Shown here one piece after another: positions 17,640 to 27,069 of a stretch of DNA of 64,000 bases (the stretch's first letter is position 1; the number at the start of each line of letters is the position of its first letter). The stretch is from positions 1 through 64,000 of the forward strand of contig JAIXYM010000092.1 of the NCBI GenBank assembly GCA_027490255.1. The letters are read 5' to 3'. This DNA comes from Oxalobacteraceae bacterium (lineage in GTDB: Bacteria > Pseudomonadota > Gammaproteobacteria > Burkholderiales > Burkholderiaceae_D). Made by a program: the position numbers and the translations under genes. The notes under the pieces are model-generated. The model did not search any database. It was given only the letters and a program-made list of their open reading frames with translations, and was not told the origin of the DNA.

Positions 17640-19439
17640 ATGGATATGCCAGCACAAACTATTGCCACATACCTGAAGCGATTTCCTGAATCTGAAGTGG
17701 GTAGTCCTACACACACCGTCGAGGAAAAGCCTTCGGGGCCGACCGCACCGGATCGCTTGTTCCACGCCGTCATGGCACGTTTTACCGGAGGTCTTTCCCC
17801 GGGCAGTCTTGTGCTGGCGTTTGCAGATTGGGCGGTGCATTTATCCCACTCGCCCGGCAAACAGCAGATACTTCAGGAGAAGGCAGTACGTAAGACGACT
17901 CGCTTTGCACTCTACGTGATGCGACAGCTATCCGGACATCAGTGCGGACCTTGCATCAACCCGCTTGTGCAAGATGAACGCTTTCTTGCGCCGCAATGGC
18001 AGCAATGGCCATTCTGTTTCATCTACCAGAATTTTTTGCTGCAACAGCAGTGGTGGCATAACGCGACAACGGGTATCGGTGGTATGTCCAAGCATCATGA
18101 GGACGTGGTCGCTTTCGCTGCTCGCCAATACCTGGATATGCTATCTCCAGTGAATTTCATTCTGACGAACCCCGAGGTGCTTGAAGCGACACTCTTGGAA
18201 GGCGGCAGAAATCTACTGCGCGGTTGGGAATATTTGATCGAAGATGGGGAGCGGTCAATTGGCGGTCACCCGCCGATGGGTGCAGAAAAATTCCGTCCCG
18301 GCAAAGAGGTTGCGATTACGCCGGGACGAGTTATCTATCGAAATCGTCTGATGGAACTGATTCAGTATGCGCCACAGACAGCAGAAGTTTTTGAAAAACC
18401 TTTACTGTTTGTGCCGGCTTGGATCATGAAGTATTACATTCTTGATTTGTCGCCGCATAATTCACTGATTAACTATCTGGTTGGCCGGGGACATACGGTT
18501 TACATGATTTCATGGTGCAATCCAGATGCGGAGTATCGTGATTTCGGCATGGATGACTACATGCAGATGGGTGTGCTTGAGGCACTGGAGCAGGTGAGGC
18601 GACGCAGCTCGGGTCACCAAGTCCACACGGTGGGCTATTGTCTTGGTGGCACTTTACTGGCGATCACCGCGGCATGGCTGGCGCAACAGCATCACAAAGA
18701 TATTGCGTCTATGACCTTGCTTGCTGCGCAAGCCGACTTTACCGAAGCAGGGGATTTGCGACTGTTCATCGATGACAGTCAGCTGGACTATCTGGATGAT
18801 CTCATGTGGAACCAGGGCTACCTCGATAACCGGCAAATGGCAGGTGCGTTTCAGTTGCTGCGCTCACATGACCTGATTTGGTCGCGCGTGGTCAGCCACT
18901 ATTTACTCGGACGACGCGAGACCCTGAATGATCTGATGGCTTGGAATGCTGATGCAACGCGTATGCCCTATCGCATGCACAGCGAGTATCTACGTCGATT
19001 ATTTCTGAACAATGATTTGTTTTCCGGTCGTTACAGCGTCAATGGTCGTCCACTTGCTCTGTCGGATATTCGTGTTCCAGCTTTTCTTGTTGCGACCGAG
19101 ACGGATCACGTGGCGCCTTGGCGCTCGGTTTATAAATTGAATTTATCTTACAGCGCCGACCTGACTTTTCTGCTGACCTCCGGTGGCCACAATGCCGGTA
19201 TTGCGAGTGAGCCGGGACATCCACGTCGTTTCTATCGCACGTCGCTCTTTCCGCAAAATGATAACTATATCGATCCGGAGCGCTGGTACCAGCAGACCCA
19301 ACCCGAGCAAGGCTCCTGGTGGCCGCGATGGGCTGAGTGGCTTGAGCGAGAGCAAAATAGTATTCCCTCGAAATCTATCCCGCCGAGCGAGATGTCTGGG
19401 TTGCCTGATGCGCCAGGCGCTTATGTGCTGCAAAGCTGA
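17640..19439 (+). CDS. phaC: Poly(3-hydroxyalkanoate) synthase PhaC-like
   Basis: PhaC polymerises 3-hydroxyacyl-CoA into storage granules. The 599-residue protein has the class I/II layout: a PhaC N-terminal domain (about 80-250) and an alpha/beta hydrolase domain with the lipase-like box G-Y-C-L-G-G (nucleophile Cys near residue 333), Asp in T-E-T-D-H-V-A-P-W (near 488) and His in G-G-H-N-A-G-I (near 517). No phaA, phaB or phasin gene is adjacent, so it may be a second, dispersed synthase. Confidence 0.93.
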   Translation: MDMPAQTIATYLKRFPESEVGSPTHTVEEKPSGPTAPDRLFHAVMARFTGGLSPGSLVLAFADWAVHLSHSPGKQQILQEKAVRKTTRFALYVMRQLSGHQCGPCINPLVQDERFLAPQWQQWPFCFIYQNFLLQQQWWHNATTGIGGMSKHHEDVVAFAARQYLDMLSPVNFILTNPEVLEATLLEGGRNLLRGWEYLIEDGERSIGGHPPMGAEKFRPGKEVAITPGRVIYRNRLMELIQYAPQTAEVFEKPLLFVPAWIMKYYILDLSPHNSLINYLVGRGHTVYMISWCNPDAEYRDFGMDDYMQMGVLEALEQVRRRSSGHQVHTVGYCLGGTLLAITAAWLAQQHHKDIASMTLLAAQADFTEAGDLRLFIDDSQLDYLDDLMWNQGYLDNRQMAGAFQLLRSHDLIWSRVVSHYLLGRRETLNDLMAWNADATRMPYRMHSEYLRRLFLNNDLFSGRYSVNGRPLALSDIRVPAFLVATETDHVAPWRSVYKLNLSYSADLTFLLTSGGHNAGIASEPGHPRRFYRTSLFPQNDNYIDPERWYQQTQPEQGSWWPRWAEWLEREQNSIPSKSIPPSEMSGLPDAPGAYVLQS

Positions 19440-19484
19440 ACCGCATTACTGAATGGTGCCGGTATCAGCGCCTCCGGCTAGTGT

Positions 19485-19528
19485 CGCTGTATTGCCGCTG
19501 TATTGCCGCTGTGTTGTCGCCCTATTGT
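19485..19528. repeat. Four degenerate 11-bp tandem repeats
   Basis: The unit CGCTGTATTGC occurs twice exactly (19485-19495, 19496-19506) and then twice with changes (19507-19517, 19518-19528). It lies in the 177-base gap between the PHA synthase and the methyltransferase gene. No hairpin terminator is evident there. Confidence 0.7.
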
Positions 19529-19616
19529 CGTTTCCCATCTTCGTCGCAGCCCGTGTACAGGTTGGTATCCATCTGTGTGGGTTACCATTCGGGTTGATTG
19601 AAATTTCTCTGATCCC

Positions 19617-20462
19617 ATGGCGCAAACAGAAATACGACCCGGACAATCTGTCGAACTGCTCAAGGAATTACATATCCTCACGCGCGACGGAAAAATGAAT
19701 CAGGATAGTCGCCGCAAGCTCAAGCAGGTGAATCACCTGTGTCAGTTTATTGAACCACTGCTGGCTCAGTTACGTGAGGGTGAGCGGGCGTTGTCGTTGG
19801 TCGATCATGGTGCTGGTAAATCCTATCTGGGTTTCATTCTCTATGATCTTTTTTTGAAAAGTATCAACGACGACTCGCATGTGTACAGCATCGAAACTCG
19901 CGCTGAGCTGGTAGAACGTTCGCGCGAGTTAGCGAGTCGTTTGGATTTTGAGCGTATGTCGTTTCTGCATTTGTCAGTTGCAGAATCCATTTCATCGTCC
20001 CTGCTGCCCGATACCGTAGATATCGTCACCGCATTGCATGCCTGCGATACTGCGACTGATGATGCGATTACCTTTGCGTTGAAAAAGAAAGCGCGATTTA
20101 TCGTGCTAGTGCCGTGCTGTCAGGCGGAGGTGGCGGCGACATTGCGCCGTCTGAAAGGGCGGTCATTGGCGCGCGATGTGCTGACCGAGATCTGGCGTCA
20201 TCCCATTCATACCCGTGAATTCGGGAGTCATCTAACCAATGTGTTGCGTTGTCTGCAGCTGGAGGCGCATGGCTATCAGTTGAATGTGACCGAGCTGGTT
20301 GGCTGGGAACATTCGATGAAAAATGAGCTGATTGTTGCCAGTTACAAGGATCTGCCGCGCGAGAATGCTGTGCGCAAGCTCAGTCGCATCTTGCAGGAGT
20401 TGGGGATTGATGAAATGCAGCAGCGCTTTTGGTTGCCGCCAACAGCATCACCTACTGTTTAG
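19617..20462 (+). CDS. SAM-dependent methyltransferase, Methyltransf_32-like
   Basis: A 281-residue protein with a Rossmann-type SAM-binding motif S-L-V-D-H-G-A-G-K-S-Y-L-G-F (about residue 60), T-A-L-H-A-C-D-T-A-T-D-D-A near 142 and V-P-C-C-Q-A-E near 168. This combination is that of the Methyltransf_32 family, related to eukaryotic tRNA methyltransferase TRM13-like and GSTCD proteins. The substrate is unknown. It ends 4 bases inside the convergent DUF2721 gene. Confidence 0.8.
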   Translation: MAQTEIRPGQSVELLKELHILTRDGKMNQDSRRKLKQVNHLCQFIEPLLAQLREGERALSLVDHGAGKSYLGFILYDLFLKSINDDSHVYSIETRAELVERSRELASRLDFERMSFLHLSVAESISSSLLPDTVDIVTALHACDTATDDAITFALKKKARFIVLVPCCQAEVAATLRRLKGRSLARDVLTEIWRHPIHTREFGSHLTNVLRCLQLEAHGYQLNVTELVGWEHSMKNELIVASYKDLPRENAVRKLSRILQELGIDEMQQRFWLPPTASPTV

Positions 20463-20920
20463 TGTTGACCTTCAACCTGTCGGGTACGGTGAAGCGTCGT
20501 GGATGGCAATGAATGGGTGCCCAAAAGAATTTCATGCAGCAGCAGACTGAAGCTGACGATCAGCAGCAGCATCGCAAACACAAACAGGAAAGCGATCAGG
20601 GAATCCAGTTTTAGATGTTTCGCGTCATCGATGAAGAGCGTTACGACGACAGAAAACACGATGATCATGCAACTGGTGGAAGTGCCGAGTGCGCGATGAA
20701 TGGCGGTTGTCCGACGGCGCAGCACACTCAATTCATGGGTCAGCGCTGCGCGAAGGCCGTTGTTGACGGATAGTCGCTGTTCCAGTACTTCCCGGCGGTC
20801 ACTGATACGTTCAAGACGGTTGTTCAGAACACGTAGTTGCAGCATCACGCCCAGCAACAAAAACGCCGGGGTGACGGCAAGACTAATGATATTGGTGATG
20901 TCTCCGAACAGCGACAACAT
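20459..20920 (-). CDS. DUF2721 membrane protein
   Basis: A 153-residue protein with a hydrophobic N-terminal segment (about residues 10-29), a central charged helix with R-V-L-N-N-R-L-E-R-I-S-D-R, and two further membrane helices (about 80-98 and 106-128). This matches the DUF2721 family of inner-membrane proteins of unknown function. Confidence 0.75.
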   Translation of the reverse strand: MLSLFGDITNIISLAVTPAFLLLGVMLQLRVLNNRLERISDRREVLEQRLSVNNGLRAALTHELSVLRRRTTAIHRALGTSTSCMIIVFSVVVTLFIDDAKHLKLDSLIAFLFVFAMLLLIVSFSLLLHEILLGTHSLPSTTLHRTRQVEGQH

Positions 20921-21341
20921 GAAAGTATCCGGTGCTAGTGAGTGGGTCGGCTGGTTTGAGCAGACAACGGTTATTGAGCTTGATTGTAGCCTGACTCTGA
21001 AAAATCTTGCTTGGGTGCGTGGTCGGGATGGCCGTTTTTCGGGGCTGTGCGGAGTAAGACAGCCTTTGTTAGCTTTAATTGTTGGCGAACAAATAATTCA
21101 TTTTGTTTTTTTTGGGAAATAGAATAAGTTGTCGGGTTGGCGGAAAACTGGATAAATCAGGTTTTCAGGCGAGCCTGTGGCGCTGCGCTACCTAAGGTCC
21201 ATGAAAATCAATGGTTTAGTACCCGGTTCGGTGCAATCCAAGTCCGCAGATTTGTTCTGAACGCGCTCAAGTAGTACTTGCCGGTGGCTGCCGACCGGCA
21301 AAATTATTAAAAACAAAACGTTTTACAGGGGGAGTATTAGT
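20921..21341. other. 421-bp intergenic region with a hairpin before the acyl-CoA dehydrogenase
   Basis: No gene is supported. An 8-bp inverted repeat TTGCCGGT (21278-21285) / ACCGGCAA (21294-21301) with an 8-base loop sits 40 bases before the ATG at 21342. It could be an operator or leader hairpin; it is not followed by a T-run, so it is not a terminator. A GGGGGAG ribosome binding site lies at about 21329-21335. Confidence 0.5.
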
Positions 21342-22508
21342 ATGGATTTCAACCTCTCGGCAGCGCAAGCCGAGTTGCAACAGCGCACCCGTCAATTTAT
21401 CCAAGAACAGATTATTCCGATGGAGCGGGATCCGCGCTGCACGCCGCATGGCCCCACGGATGAACTGCGCCTAGAAATGGTGGCGAAAGCCCGCAAAGTA
21501 GGTCTGGTGTCACCGCACGTATCGGAAGAATTCGGCGGTCTGGGTCTGGACCACGTCGGCAAGGCGATCGTCTTCGAGGAGGCGGGCTACTCGCCGCTGG
21601 GCCCGGTGGCGATGAATATCTTTGCGCCGGACGAAGGCAATATGCACATGATGGAAGTAATCTGCACCCCAGCGCAGAAAGAGCGCTGGTTGCGACCGCT
21701 GGCGGAAGGGCGCATTCGCTCCTGTTTTTGCATGACCGAACCAGCGCCAGGTTCAGGTGCCGATCCGTCGATGCTGCAGACGATGGCGGTTCGCGATGGT
21801 GACGATTATGTGATTAATGGCCTGAAGTGGCTGATCACGGGTGCGACGGGTGCATCGTTTGCGATCATCATGGCCAAGCTTGAAGATGGCAGCGCCACCA
21901 TGTTCCTCTCCGATATGGATGCGCCGGGTATTACCGTGGAGCGTCAGATGGACGCGCTCGATACCTGTTTTGTGGGCGGTCATGGCGTGGTGCGTTTCGA
22001 AAATCTGCGTGTGCCTGCTGAAAATGTACTTGGTGCGCCGGGCGAGGGATTCAAGTACGCGCAGGTGCGCTTGTCACCTGCACGCCTGACGCATTGCATG
22101 CGCTGGCTCGGTGCTGCGCGGCGCTCGCATGACGTGGCGCTGCGCTACGCTGCCACGCGTCAGGCGTTTGGCAAATCGCTGGGTCAACACGAAGGTGTGG
22201 GTTTCATGCTCGCAGATAACGAGATGGACATGCACTGTACAAGGCTGGCGGTCTGGCATTGCGCCTGGGTGCTTGACCAGGGACATCTGGGTACCCGCGA
22301 GTCCAGCGCGGCGAAAGTGATTTCGTCGGAGGCGATCTGGCGCGTGATTGACCGCAGCGCCCAGATTCTGGGCGGCAGTGGCATGACGCATGAAACCATC
22401 GTCGCCCGGATTTTTGCCGATGCCCGATCCTTCCGAGTCTATGACGGCCCGAACGAGACGCATCGCTGGAGCCTGGCGAAGCACGCGTTGAAAAATCTGC
22501 GTCCCTGA
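21342..22508 (+). CDS. Acyl-CoA dehydrogenase (ACAD10/11-like branch)
   Basis: A 388-residue FAD-dependent acyl-CoA dehydrogenase. It has E-F-G-G-L-G-L-D-H near residue 65, the flavin-contact segment C-M-T-E-P-A-P-G-S-G-A-D near 128, R-Q-A-F-G-K-S-L near 270, I-L-G-G-S-G-M-T near 343 and a final V-Y-D-G-P-N-E-T-H-R-W. The D-G-P-x-E-x-H ending resembles the ACAD10/11 branch. It lies 12 bases before livG, so acyl-CoA oxidation and uptake are probably co-transcribed. The substrate is unknown. Confidence 0.9.
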   Translation: MDFNLSAAQAELQQRTRQFIQEQIIPMERDPRCTPHGPTDELRLEMVAKARKVGLVSPHVSEEFGGLGLDHVGKAIVFEEAGYSPLGPVAMNIFAPDEGNMHMMEVICTPAQKERWLRPLAEGRIRSCFCMTEPAPGSGADPSMLQTMAVRDGDDYVINGLKWLITGATGASFAIIMAKLEDGSATMFLSDMDAPGITVERQMDALDTCFVGGHGVVRFENLRVPAENVLGAPGEGFKYAQVRLSPARLTHCMRWLGAARRSHDVALRYAATRQAFGKSLGQHEGVGFMLADNEMDMHCTRLAVWHCAWVLDQGHLGTRESSAAKVISSEAIWRVIDRSAQILGGSGMTHETIVARIFADARSFRVYDGPNETHRWSLAKHALKNLRP

Positions 22509-22520
22509 GAGAGGCTGAGC

Positions 22521-23288
22521 ATGGCAGACATCATTCTTGAAACACGAAATCTGACGCGCGAATTCAAAGGTTTCGTTGCGGTCAATGAGGTGAGCCTGCA
22601 TGTGCAGCGAGGTCATATCCATGCGCTGATCGGCCCCAATGGTGCTGGCAAAACGACTTGCTTCAATCTACTGACCAAATTCCTTGAGCCTAGTTCGGGT
22701 CAGATTTTGTTTAATGGGCGTGACATCACCATGCTGCAACCAGCGCAGATTGCGCGTATGGGCATTATTCGTTCATTCCAAATTTCTGCGGTGTTCCCGC
22801 ACCTGACCGTGCTTGAAAACGTACGCATCGGATTGCAGCGTAATTTGGGTACCTCATTTCATTTCTGGAAGAGCGAGGCGACACTCGAGCAGCTCAATGA
22901 GCGCGCGATGGCCTTGCTTGAGGAAGTGGGTCTAGCAGAATTTGCCCCTAGCTTGACGGTGGATCTGCCCTATGGACGCAAGCGCGCTCTTGAGATCGCG
23001 ACCACGCTGGCCATGGAGCCAGAGTTGATGCTGCTGGATGAGCCTACGCAGGGCATGGGTCATGAGGACGTGCGTCGTGTGACGGATTTGATCAAAAAAG
23101 TATCCAAGGGTCGCACGGTGCTAATGGTGGAACACAATATGAGTGTGGTGGCGGGTATCTGCGATCGCATCTCGGTATTGCAGCGCGGAGCGATCCTCGC
23201 CGAAGGTGATTACCAGACCGTATCGCAGAATCCGCAAGTGCTCGAGGCCTATATGGGTAGCGCAACGGCACTGGAAGGAGCGCACTGA
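22521..23288 (+). CDS. livG: Branched-chain-amino-acid-type ABC transporter ATPase LivG
   Basis: The LivG-type ATPase (255 residues) of a HAAT-family importer. It shows Walker A G-P-N-G-A-G-K-T-T-C-F-N, the LivG variant signature L-P-Y-G-R-K-R-A-L-E-I-A and Walker B L-M-L-L-D-E-P-T-Q-G-M-G. The stop overlaps the livF start by one base. Such systems import branched-chain amino acids, but also urea, amides or aromatic acids; the substrate is not set by this gene. Confidence 0.93.
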   Translation: MADIILETRNLTREFKGFVAVNEVSLHVQRGHIHALIGPNGAGKTTCFNLLTKFLEPSSGQILFNGRDITMLQPAQIARMGIIRSFQISAVFPHLTVLENVRIGLQRNLGTSFHFWKSEATLEQLNERAMALLEEVGLAEFAPSLTVDLPYGRKRALEIATTLAMEPELMLLDEPTQGMGHEDVRRVTDLIKKVSKGRTVLMVEHNMSVVAGICDRISVLQRGAILAEGDYQTVSQNPQVLEAYMGSATALEGAH

Positions 23289-23989
23289 TGACGCTGGCAC
23301 TGGAAATCAGCAAGCTGCAAGCTTGGTATGGCGAATCACACATTCTGCATGACGTGAATTTTTCGGTGGCCGAAGGCGAAGTGGTGACGCTGTTGGGGCG
23401 CAATGGCGCCGGTCGCACCACCACGCTGCGCGCGATCATGGGACTCACCGGACGCCGTGAAGGTTCGATCAAAATCAATGGTCAGGAAACGATCAATTTG
23501 CCGACACATCGGATTGCACATCTGGGCGTAGGCTATTGCCCTGAAGAGCGTGCGATTTTTTCCTCGCTCTCTGCTGAAGAAAATCTGATGCTGCCACCTA
23601 CCCTGAAAGCGGGCGGCATGTCGGTTGATGAGATTTATCAGATGTTTCCCAATCTGGCCGAACGCCGCCACAGTCAGGGCACGCGGCTCTCTGGTGGTGA
23701 GCAGCAGATGCTGGCGGTCGCGCGTATTTTGCGCACGGGCGCGAAGCTGTTACTGCTGGATGAAATTTCCGAAGGTCTGGCGCCAGTGATTGTGCAGGCG
23801 CTGGCGAAGATGATCCTCATGCTGAAAAAACAGGGCTACACCATCGTGATGGTGGAGCAGAATTTCCGTTTCGCAGCGCCGCTGGCGGATCGTTTTTATG
23901 TGATGGAGCACGGTCAGATTGTCGAGCAGTTTGCTGCACCTGAACTGGCATCGAAAATGAACGTGCTCAACGAGCTGCTGGGAGTCTAG
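23288..23989 (+). CDS. livF: Branched-chain-amino-acid-type ABC transporter ATPase LivF (Walker A Arg)
   Basis: The second ATPase (233 residues). Its Walker A reads G-R-N-G-A-G-R-T-T-T-L, with Arg in place of the usual phosphate-binding Lys; I believe this is seen in a proteobacterial LivF subgroup, so it is probably not a broken gene. The signature L-S-G-G-E-Q-Q-M-L-A-V-A and Walker B L-L-L-L-D-E-I-S-E-G-L-A-P are intact. The second livF at 55 kb has the normal Lys. Confidence 0.92.
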   Translation: MTLALEISKLQAWYGESHILHDVNFSVAEGEVVTLLGRNGAGRTTTLRAIMGLTGRREGSIKINGQETINLPTHRIAHLGVGYCPEERAIFSSLSAEENLMLPPTLKAGGMSVDEIYQMFPNLAERRHSQGTRLSGGEQQMLAVARILRTGAKLLLLDEISEGLAPVIVQALAKMILMLKKQGYTIVMVEQNFRFAAPLADRFYVMEHGQIVEQFAAPELASKMNVLNELLGV

Positions 23990-23990
23990 T

Positions 23991-24875
23991 ATGGAAATTT
24001 TCGGCATATCCACATCAGCTTTGCTTGGCCAGCTCTTGTTGGGACTGGTCAATGGATCGTTTTATGCGATGTTATCGCTCGGCTTGGCGGTGATTTTCGG
24101 TCTGCTCAATGTGATCAATTTTGCCCACGGTGCGCTTTACATGATGGGCGCCTTTTTCGCGTGGATGGGGCTGCAGTATTTCGGCATTAATTACTGGGTG
24201 ATGCTGCTGGTGGCACCTTTGTTGGTGGGCGTGTTCGGCATCATCATCGAGAAAACCATGCTGCAATGGTTGTATCGGCTGGATCATCTTTATGGTTTGC
24301 TGCTGACCTTCGGCATTACGCTGATGTTGGAGGGCATATTCCGCTCGTTCTATGGTGTGTCGGGGCAGCCGTATACAGTGCCTGCGTTGCTGGCGGGCTC
24401 GACTGATCTGGGCTTCATGAACTTGCCGAACTATCGTGCTTGGGTGGTGTTGGCGTCGATCATCGTGTGCCTGGCCACTTGGTTCGTGATCGAGAAAACC
24501 CGACTGGGTGCGTATCTGCGTGCCGGTACCGAAAATCCGAAAATGGTGGAGGCCTTCGGTGTGAACGTGCCCTTGATGGTAACGCTGACGTATGGCTTCG
24601 GTGTGGCACTCGCCGGTTTTGCGGGTGTACTTGCTGCACCGGTGCTGCAAGTCTCGCCGCTGATGGGATCGAATCTGATCATCGTCGTATTTGCCGTCGT
24701 GGTCATTGGTGGCATGGGCTCGATTTTGGGCTCGATTCTGACTGGGCTGGGCTTGGGCATCATCGAAGGTTTCACCAAGGTGTTGTACCCGGAGCTGTCT
24801 TCGACGGTTGTGTTCATCATCATGGCGATTGTCTTGCTGATTCGCCCGGCCGGCTTGTTCGGTCGCGAAAAATAA
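23991..24875 (+). CDS. livH: Branched-chain-amino-acid-type ABC transporter permease LivH
   Basis: A 294-residue inner-membrane permease with about eight hydrophobic helices. Family marks are the N-terminal G-L-V-N-G-S-F-Y-A-M-L-S-L-G-L-A, N-V-I-N-F-A-H-G-A-L-Y-M-M-G and the central G-T-E-N-P-K-M-V-E-A-F-G-V-N. It starts one base after livF. Confidence 0.93.
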   Translation: MEIFGISTSALLGQLLLGLVNGSFYAMLSLGLAVIFGLLNVINFAHGALYMMGAFFAWMGLQYFGINYWVMLLVAPLLVGVFGIIIEKTMLQWLYRLDHLYGLLLTFGITLMLEGIFRSFYGVSGQPYTVPALLAGSTDLGFMNLPNYRAWVVLASIIVCLATWFVIEKTRLGAYLRAGTENPKMVEAFGVNVPLMVTLTYGFGVALAGFAGVLAAPVLQVSPLMGSNLIIVVFAVVVIGGMGSILGSILTGLGLGIIEGFTKVLYPELSSTVVFIIMAIVLLIRPAGLFGREK

Positions 24876-24887
24876 GGAGTGCCTGCG

Positions 24888-25844
24888 ATGTTGAAAAAAA
24901 TCGGTTATGCCGCCGTGCTGCTGATCGCGCTGGTAGCGCCCTTTGTGATGTACCCCGTTCTGCTGATGAAGATCCTGTGCTTTGCGTTGTTTGCCTGTGC
25001 TTTTAATCTGCTGATTGGTTTCACAGGTTTGCTGTCCTTCGGTCATGCGGCGTTTTTTGGTGGCGCATCGTATATCGCCGGTCATGCCTTGAAAGTCTGG
25101 GGCGTACCGACCGAGCTGGGTATTTTACTGGGCGTGGTCTTTGCTGCGATCGTGGGTCTGGTGATGGGCAAGCTGGCGATTCGTCGTCAGGGTATTTACT
25201 TCACGATGATCACGATGGCGCTGTCGCAGATGTTGTTCTTCGTTTTTCTGCAAGCGCCGTTTACCGGCGGCGAAGACGGACTGCAATCTATTCCGCGCGG
25301 TACCCTGCTGGGGGCGATTGATCTTAAAAATGATCTGACCATGTATTACTTGGTGCTGGGTATCGTGGTGGCTTCTTTCCTGCTGGTGGTGCGCATTATT
25401 CATTCCCCCTTTGGTCAGGTGCTCAAGGCAGTGCGCGAGAATGAGCCGCGCGCGATCTCACTGGGTTATGACGTTGATCGTTACAAGCTGCTTGCGTTTG
25501 TTTTGTCTGCCGCGCTCGCGGGTCTGGCGGGATCTACCAAAGCGCTGGTACTGGGTTTTGGCACGCTAACTGATGTGCACTGGTCGATGTCGGGTCTGGT
25601 GGTGCTGATGACGCTGGTCGGTGGTATGGGTACGCTGTTTGGCCCAGTGCTGGGTGCCATCATCATTATCGCGCTTGAAAACAAGCTGGGTGATATGGGT
25701 ACCTGGTTGGCGTCCGTGACGCATATTGATTGGTTCAATACGATAGGCGAGTCTGTCACGATGGTGACGGGTTTGATCTTTGTGATTTGCGTGCTGGCGT
25801 TCCGGCGCGGCATTATCGGTGAGCTGGTAGCGCGTTTACGCTAA
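24888..25844 (+). CDS. livM: Branched-chain-amino-acid-type ABC transporter permease LivM
   Basis: A 318-residue permease with multiple hydrophobic helices and the LivM motifs L-L-I-G-F-T-G-L-L-S-F-G-H-A-A-F-F-G and A-V-R-E-N-E-P-R-A-I-S-L-G-Y. The ATG at 24888 is chosen over GTG at 24879 because AAGGAG (24874-24879) is correctly spaced for it. No substrate-binding LivK gene is in this cluster. Confidence 0.92.
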   Translation: MLKKIGYAAVLLIALVAPFVMYPVLLMKILCFALFACAFNLLIGFTGLLSFGHAAFFGGASYIAGHALKVWGVPTELGILLGVVFAAIVGLVMGKLAIRRQGIYFTMITMALSQMLFFVFLQAPFTGGEDGLQSIPRGTLLGAIDLKNDLTMYYLVLGIVVASFLLVVRIIHSPFGQVLKAVRENEPRAISLGYDVDRYKLLAFVLSAALAGLAGSTKALVLGFGTLTDVHWSMSGLVVLMTLVGGMGTLFGPVLGAIIIIALENKLGDMGTWLASVTHIDWFNTIGESVTMVTGLIFVICVLAFRRGIIGELVARLR

Positions 25845-25881
25845 CAAGTTCGTCAACTGATTCTTCTGAGAGCGATTTTTT

Positions 25882-27060
25882 ATGAGCAATCCAAAATTTC
25901 ACTGGGATGATCCTTTGTTGCTGGACCAGCAGCTGACGTCGGATGAGCGTATGGTGCGTGACGCTGCTGCAGCCTATGCGCAGGAAAAACTGATGCCTCG
26001 TGTGCTGGAAGCATTTCGCCACGAAAAAATGGATACCGCGATTTTTCGCGAAATGGGCGAGCTGGGCTTGTTTGGCCCTACGATTCCTGCCGAATACGGC
26101 GGCGCTGGTCTGAACTATGTGAGTTATGGTTTGATTGCGCGCGAGATTGAGCGCGTGGATTCTGGATTTCGTTCGGTGATGAGCGTACAAAGCTCGCTGG
26201 TGATGGTACCGATTTTTGAATTCGGCAGCGAAGCACAAAAGCAGAAATATTTGCCCAAGCTCGCTACAGGTGAATGGGTGGGTTGTTTCGGTCTCACCGA
26301 GCCTAACCACGGCTCCGATCCCGGCAGCATGGAAACACGTGCTAAGCGTGTGGATGGTGGGTATTCACTGAGTGGTGCCAAGATGTGGATCACAAACAGT
26401 CCGCTGGCTGATGTGTTTGTCATCTGGGCCAAGGACGATGACGGCGATATCCGTGGCTTTATTTTGGAAAAAGGATGGAAGGGGCTGAGCGCGCCCAAGA
26501 TTCAAGGCAAGGTGGGTATGCGAGTTTCCACCACGGGCGAAGTCGTGATGGACAATGTGTTTGTTCCCGAAGAAAACATGCTGCCCAATGTGCGCGGCCT
26601 TAAAGGGCCGTTTACCTGTCTGAATTCGGCGCGTTACGGCATCGCTTGGGGTGCCTTGGGTGCAGCAGAATTCTGCTGGCATACCGCGCGTCAGTACACA
26701 CTGGATCGCAACCAGTTTGGGCGACCATTGGCTGCGACACAGTTGGTGCAGAAAAAATTAGCCGACATGCAGACGGAAATCACACTGGGTTTGCAGAGCT
26801 GCCTGCGTCTCGGACGCATGAAAGACGAGGGCACTGCGGCGGTGGAAATCACGTCCATTATGAAAAGAAATTCGGGTGGCAAGGCACTGGACATTGCGCG
26901 CACAGCACGCGACATGTTGGGTGGCAATGGCATCAGCGATGAATATGGCGTCATTCGCCATGTGGTGAATCTTGAGGTGGTCAATACCTACGAGGGTACG
27001 CACGATGTACATGCGCTGATTCTCGGCCGTGCGCAAACGGGACTGCAGGCATTCTTCTGA
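25882..27060 (+). CDS. gcdH: Glutaryl-CoA dehydrogenase
   Basis: GcdH oxidatively decarboxylates glutaryl-CoA to crotonyl-CoA in lysine, tryptophan and benzoate catabolism. The 392-residue protein has [11 protein letters not shown] near residue 138, the [13 protein letters not shown] helix and the terminal [16 protein letters not shown] with catalytic Glu. These are distinctive of glutaryl-CoA dehydrogenase. It lies 37 bases after livM; a shared transcript is likely. Confidence 0.93.
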   Translation: MSNPKFHWDDPLLLDQQLTSDERMVRDAAAAYAQEKLMPRVLEAFRHEKMDTAIFREMGELGLFGPTIPAEYGGAGLNYVSYGLIAREIERVDSGFRSVMSVQSSLVMVPIFEFGSEAQKQKYLPKLATGEWVGCFGLTEPNHGSDPGSMETRAKRVDGGYSLSGAKMWITNSPLADVFVIWAKDDDGDIRGFILEKGWKGLSAPKIQGKVGMRVSTTGEVVMDNVFVPEENMLPNVRGLKGPFTCLNSARYGIAWGALGAAEFCWHTARQYTLDRNQFGRPLAATQLVQKKLADMQTEITLGLQSCLRLGRMKDEGTAAVEITSIMKRNSGGKALDIARTARDMLGGNGISDEYGVIRHVVNLEVVNTYEGTHDVHALILGRAQTGLQAFF

Positions 27061-27069
27061 AAACGCGCA

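Noticed and set aside
21278-21301. Hairpin before the acyl-CoA dehydrogenase as a terminator
   Set aside because: It is followed by A-rich rather than T-rich sequence on the plus strand, and the gene upstream converges from the other side.
24072-25085. A 337-codon minus-strand frame over livH and livM
   Set aside because: It is rich in His, Gln and Arg with no family resemblance and lies opposite well-supported permease genes.
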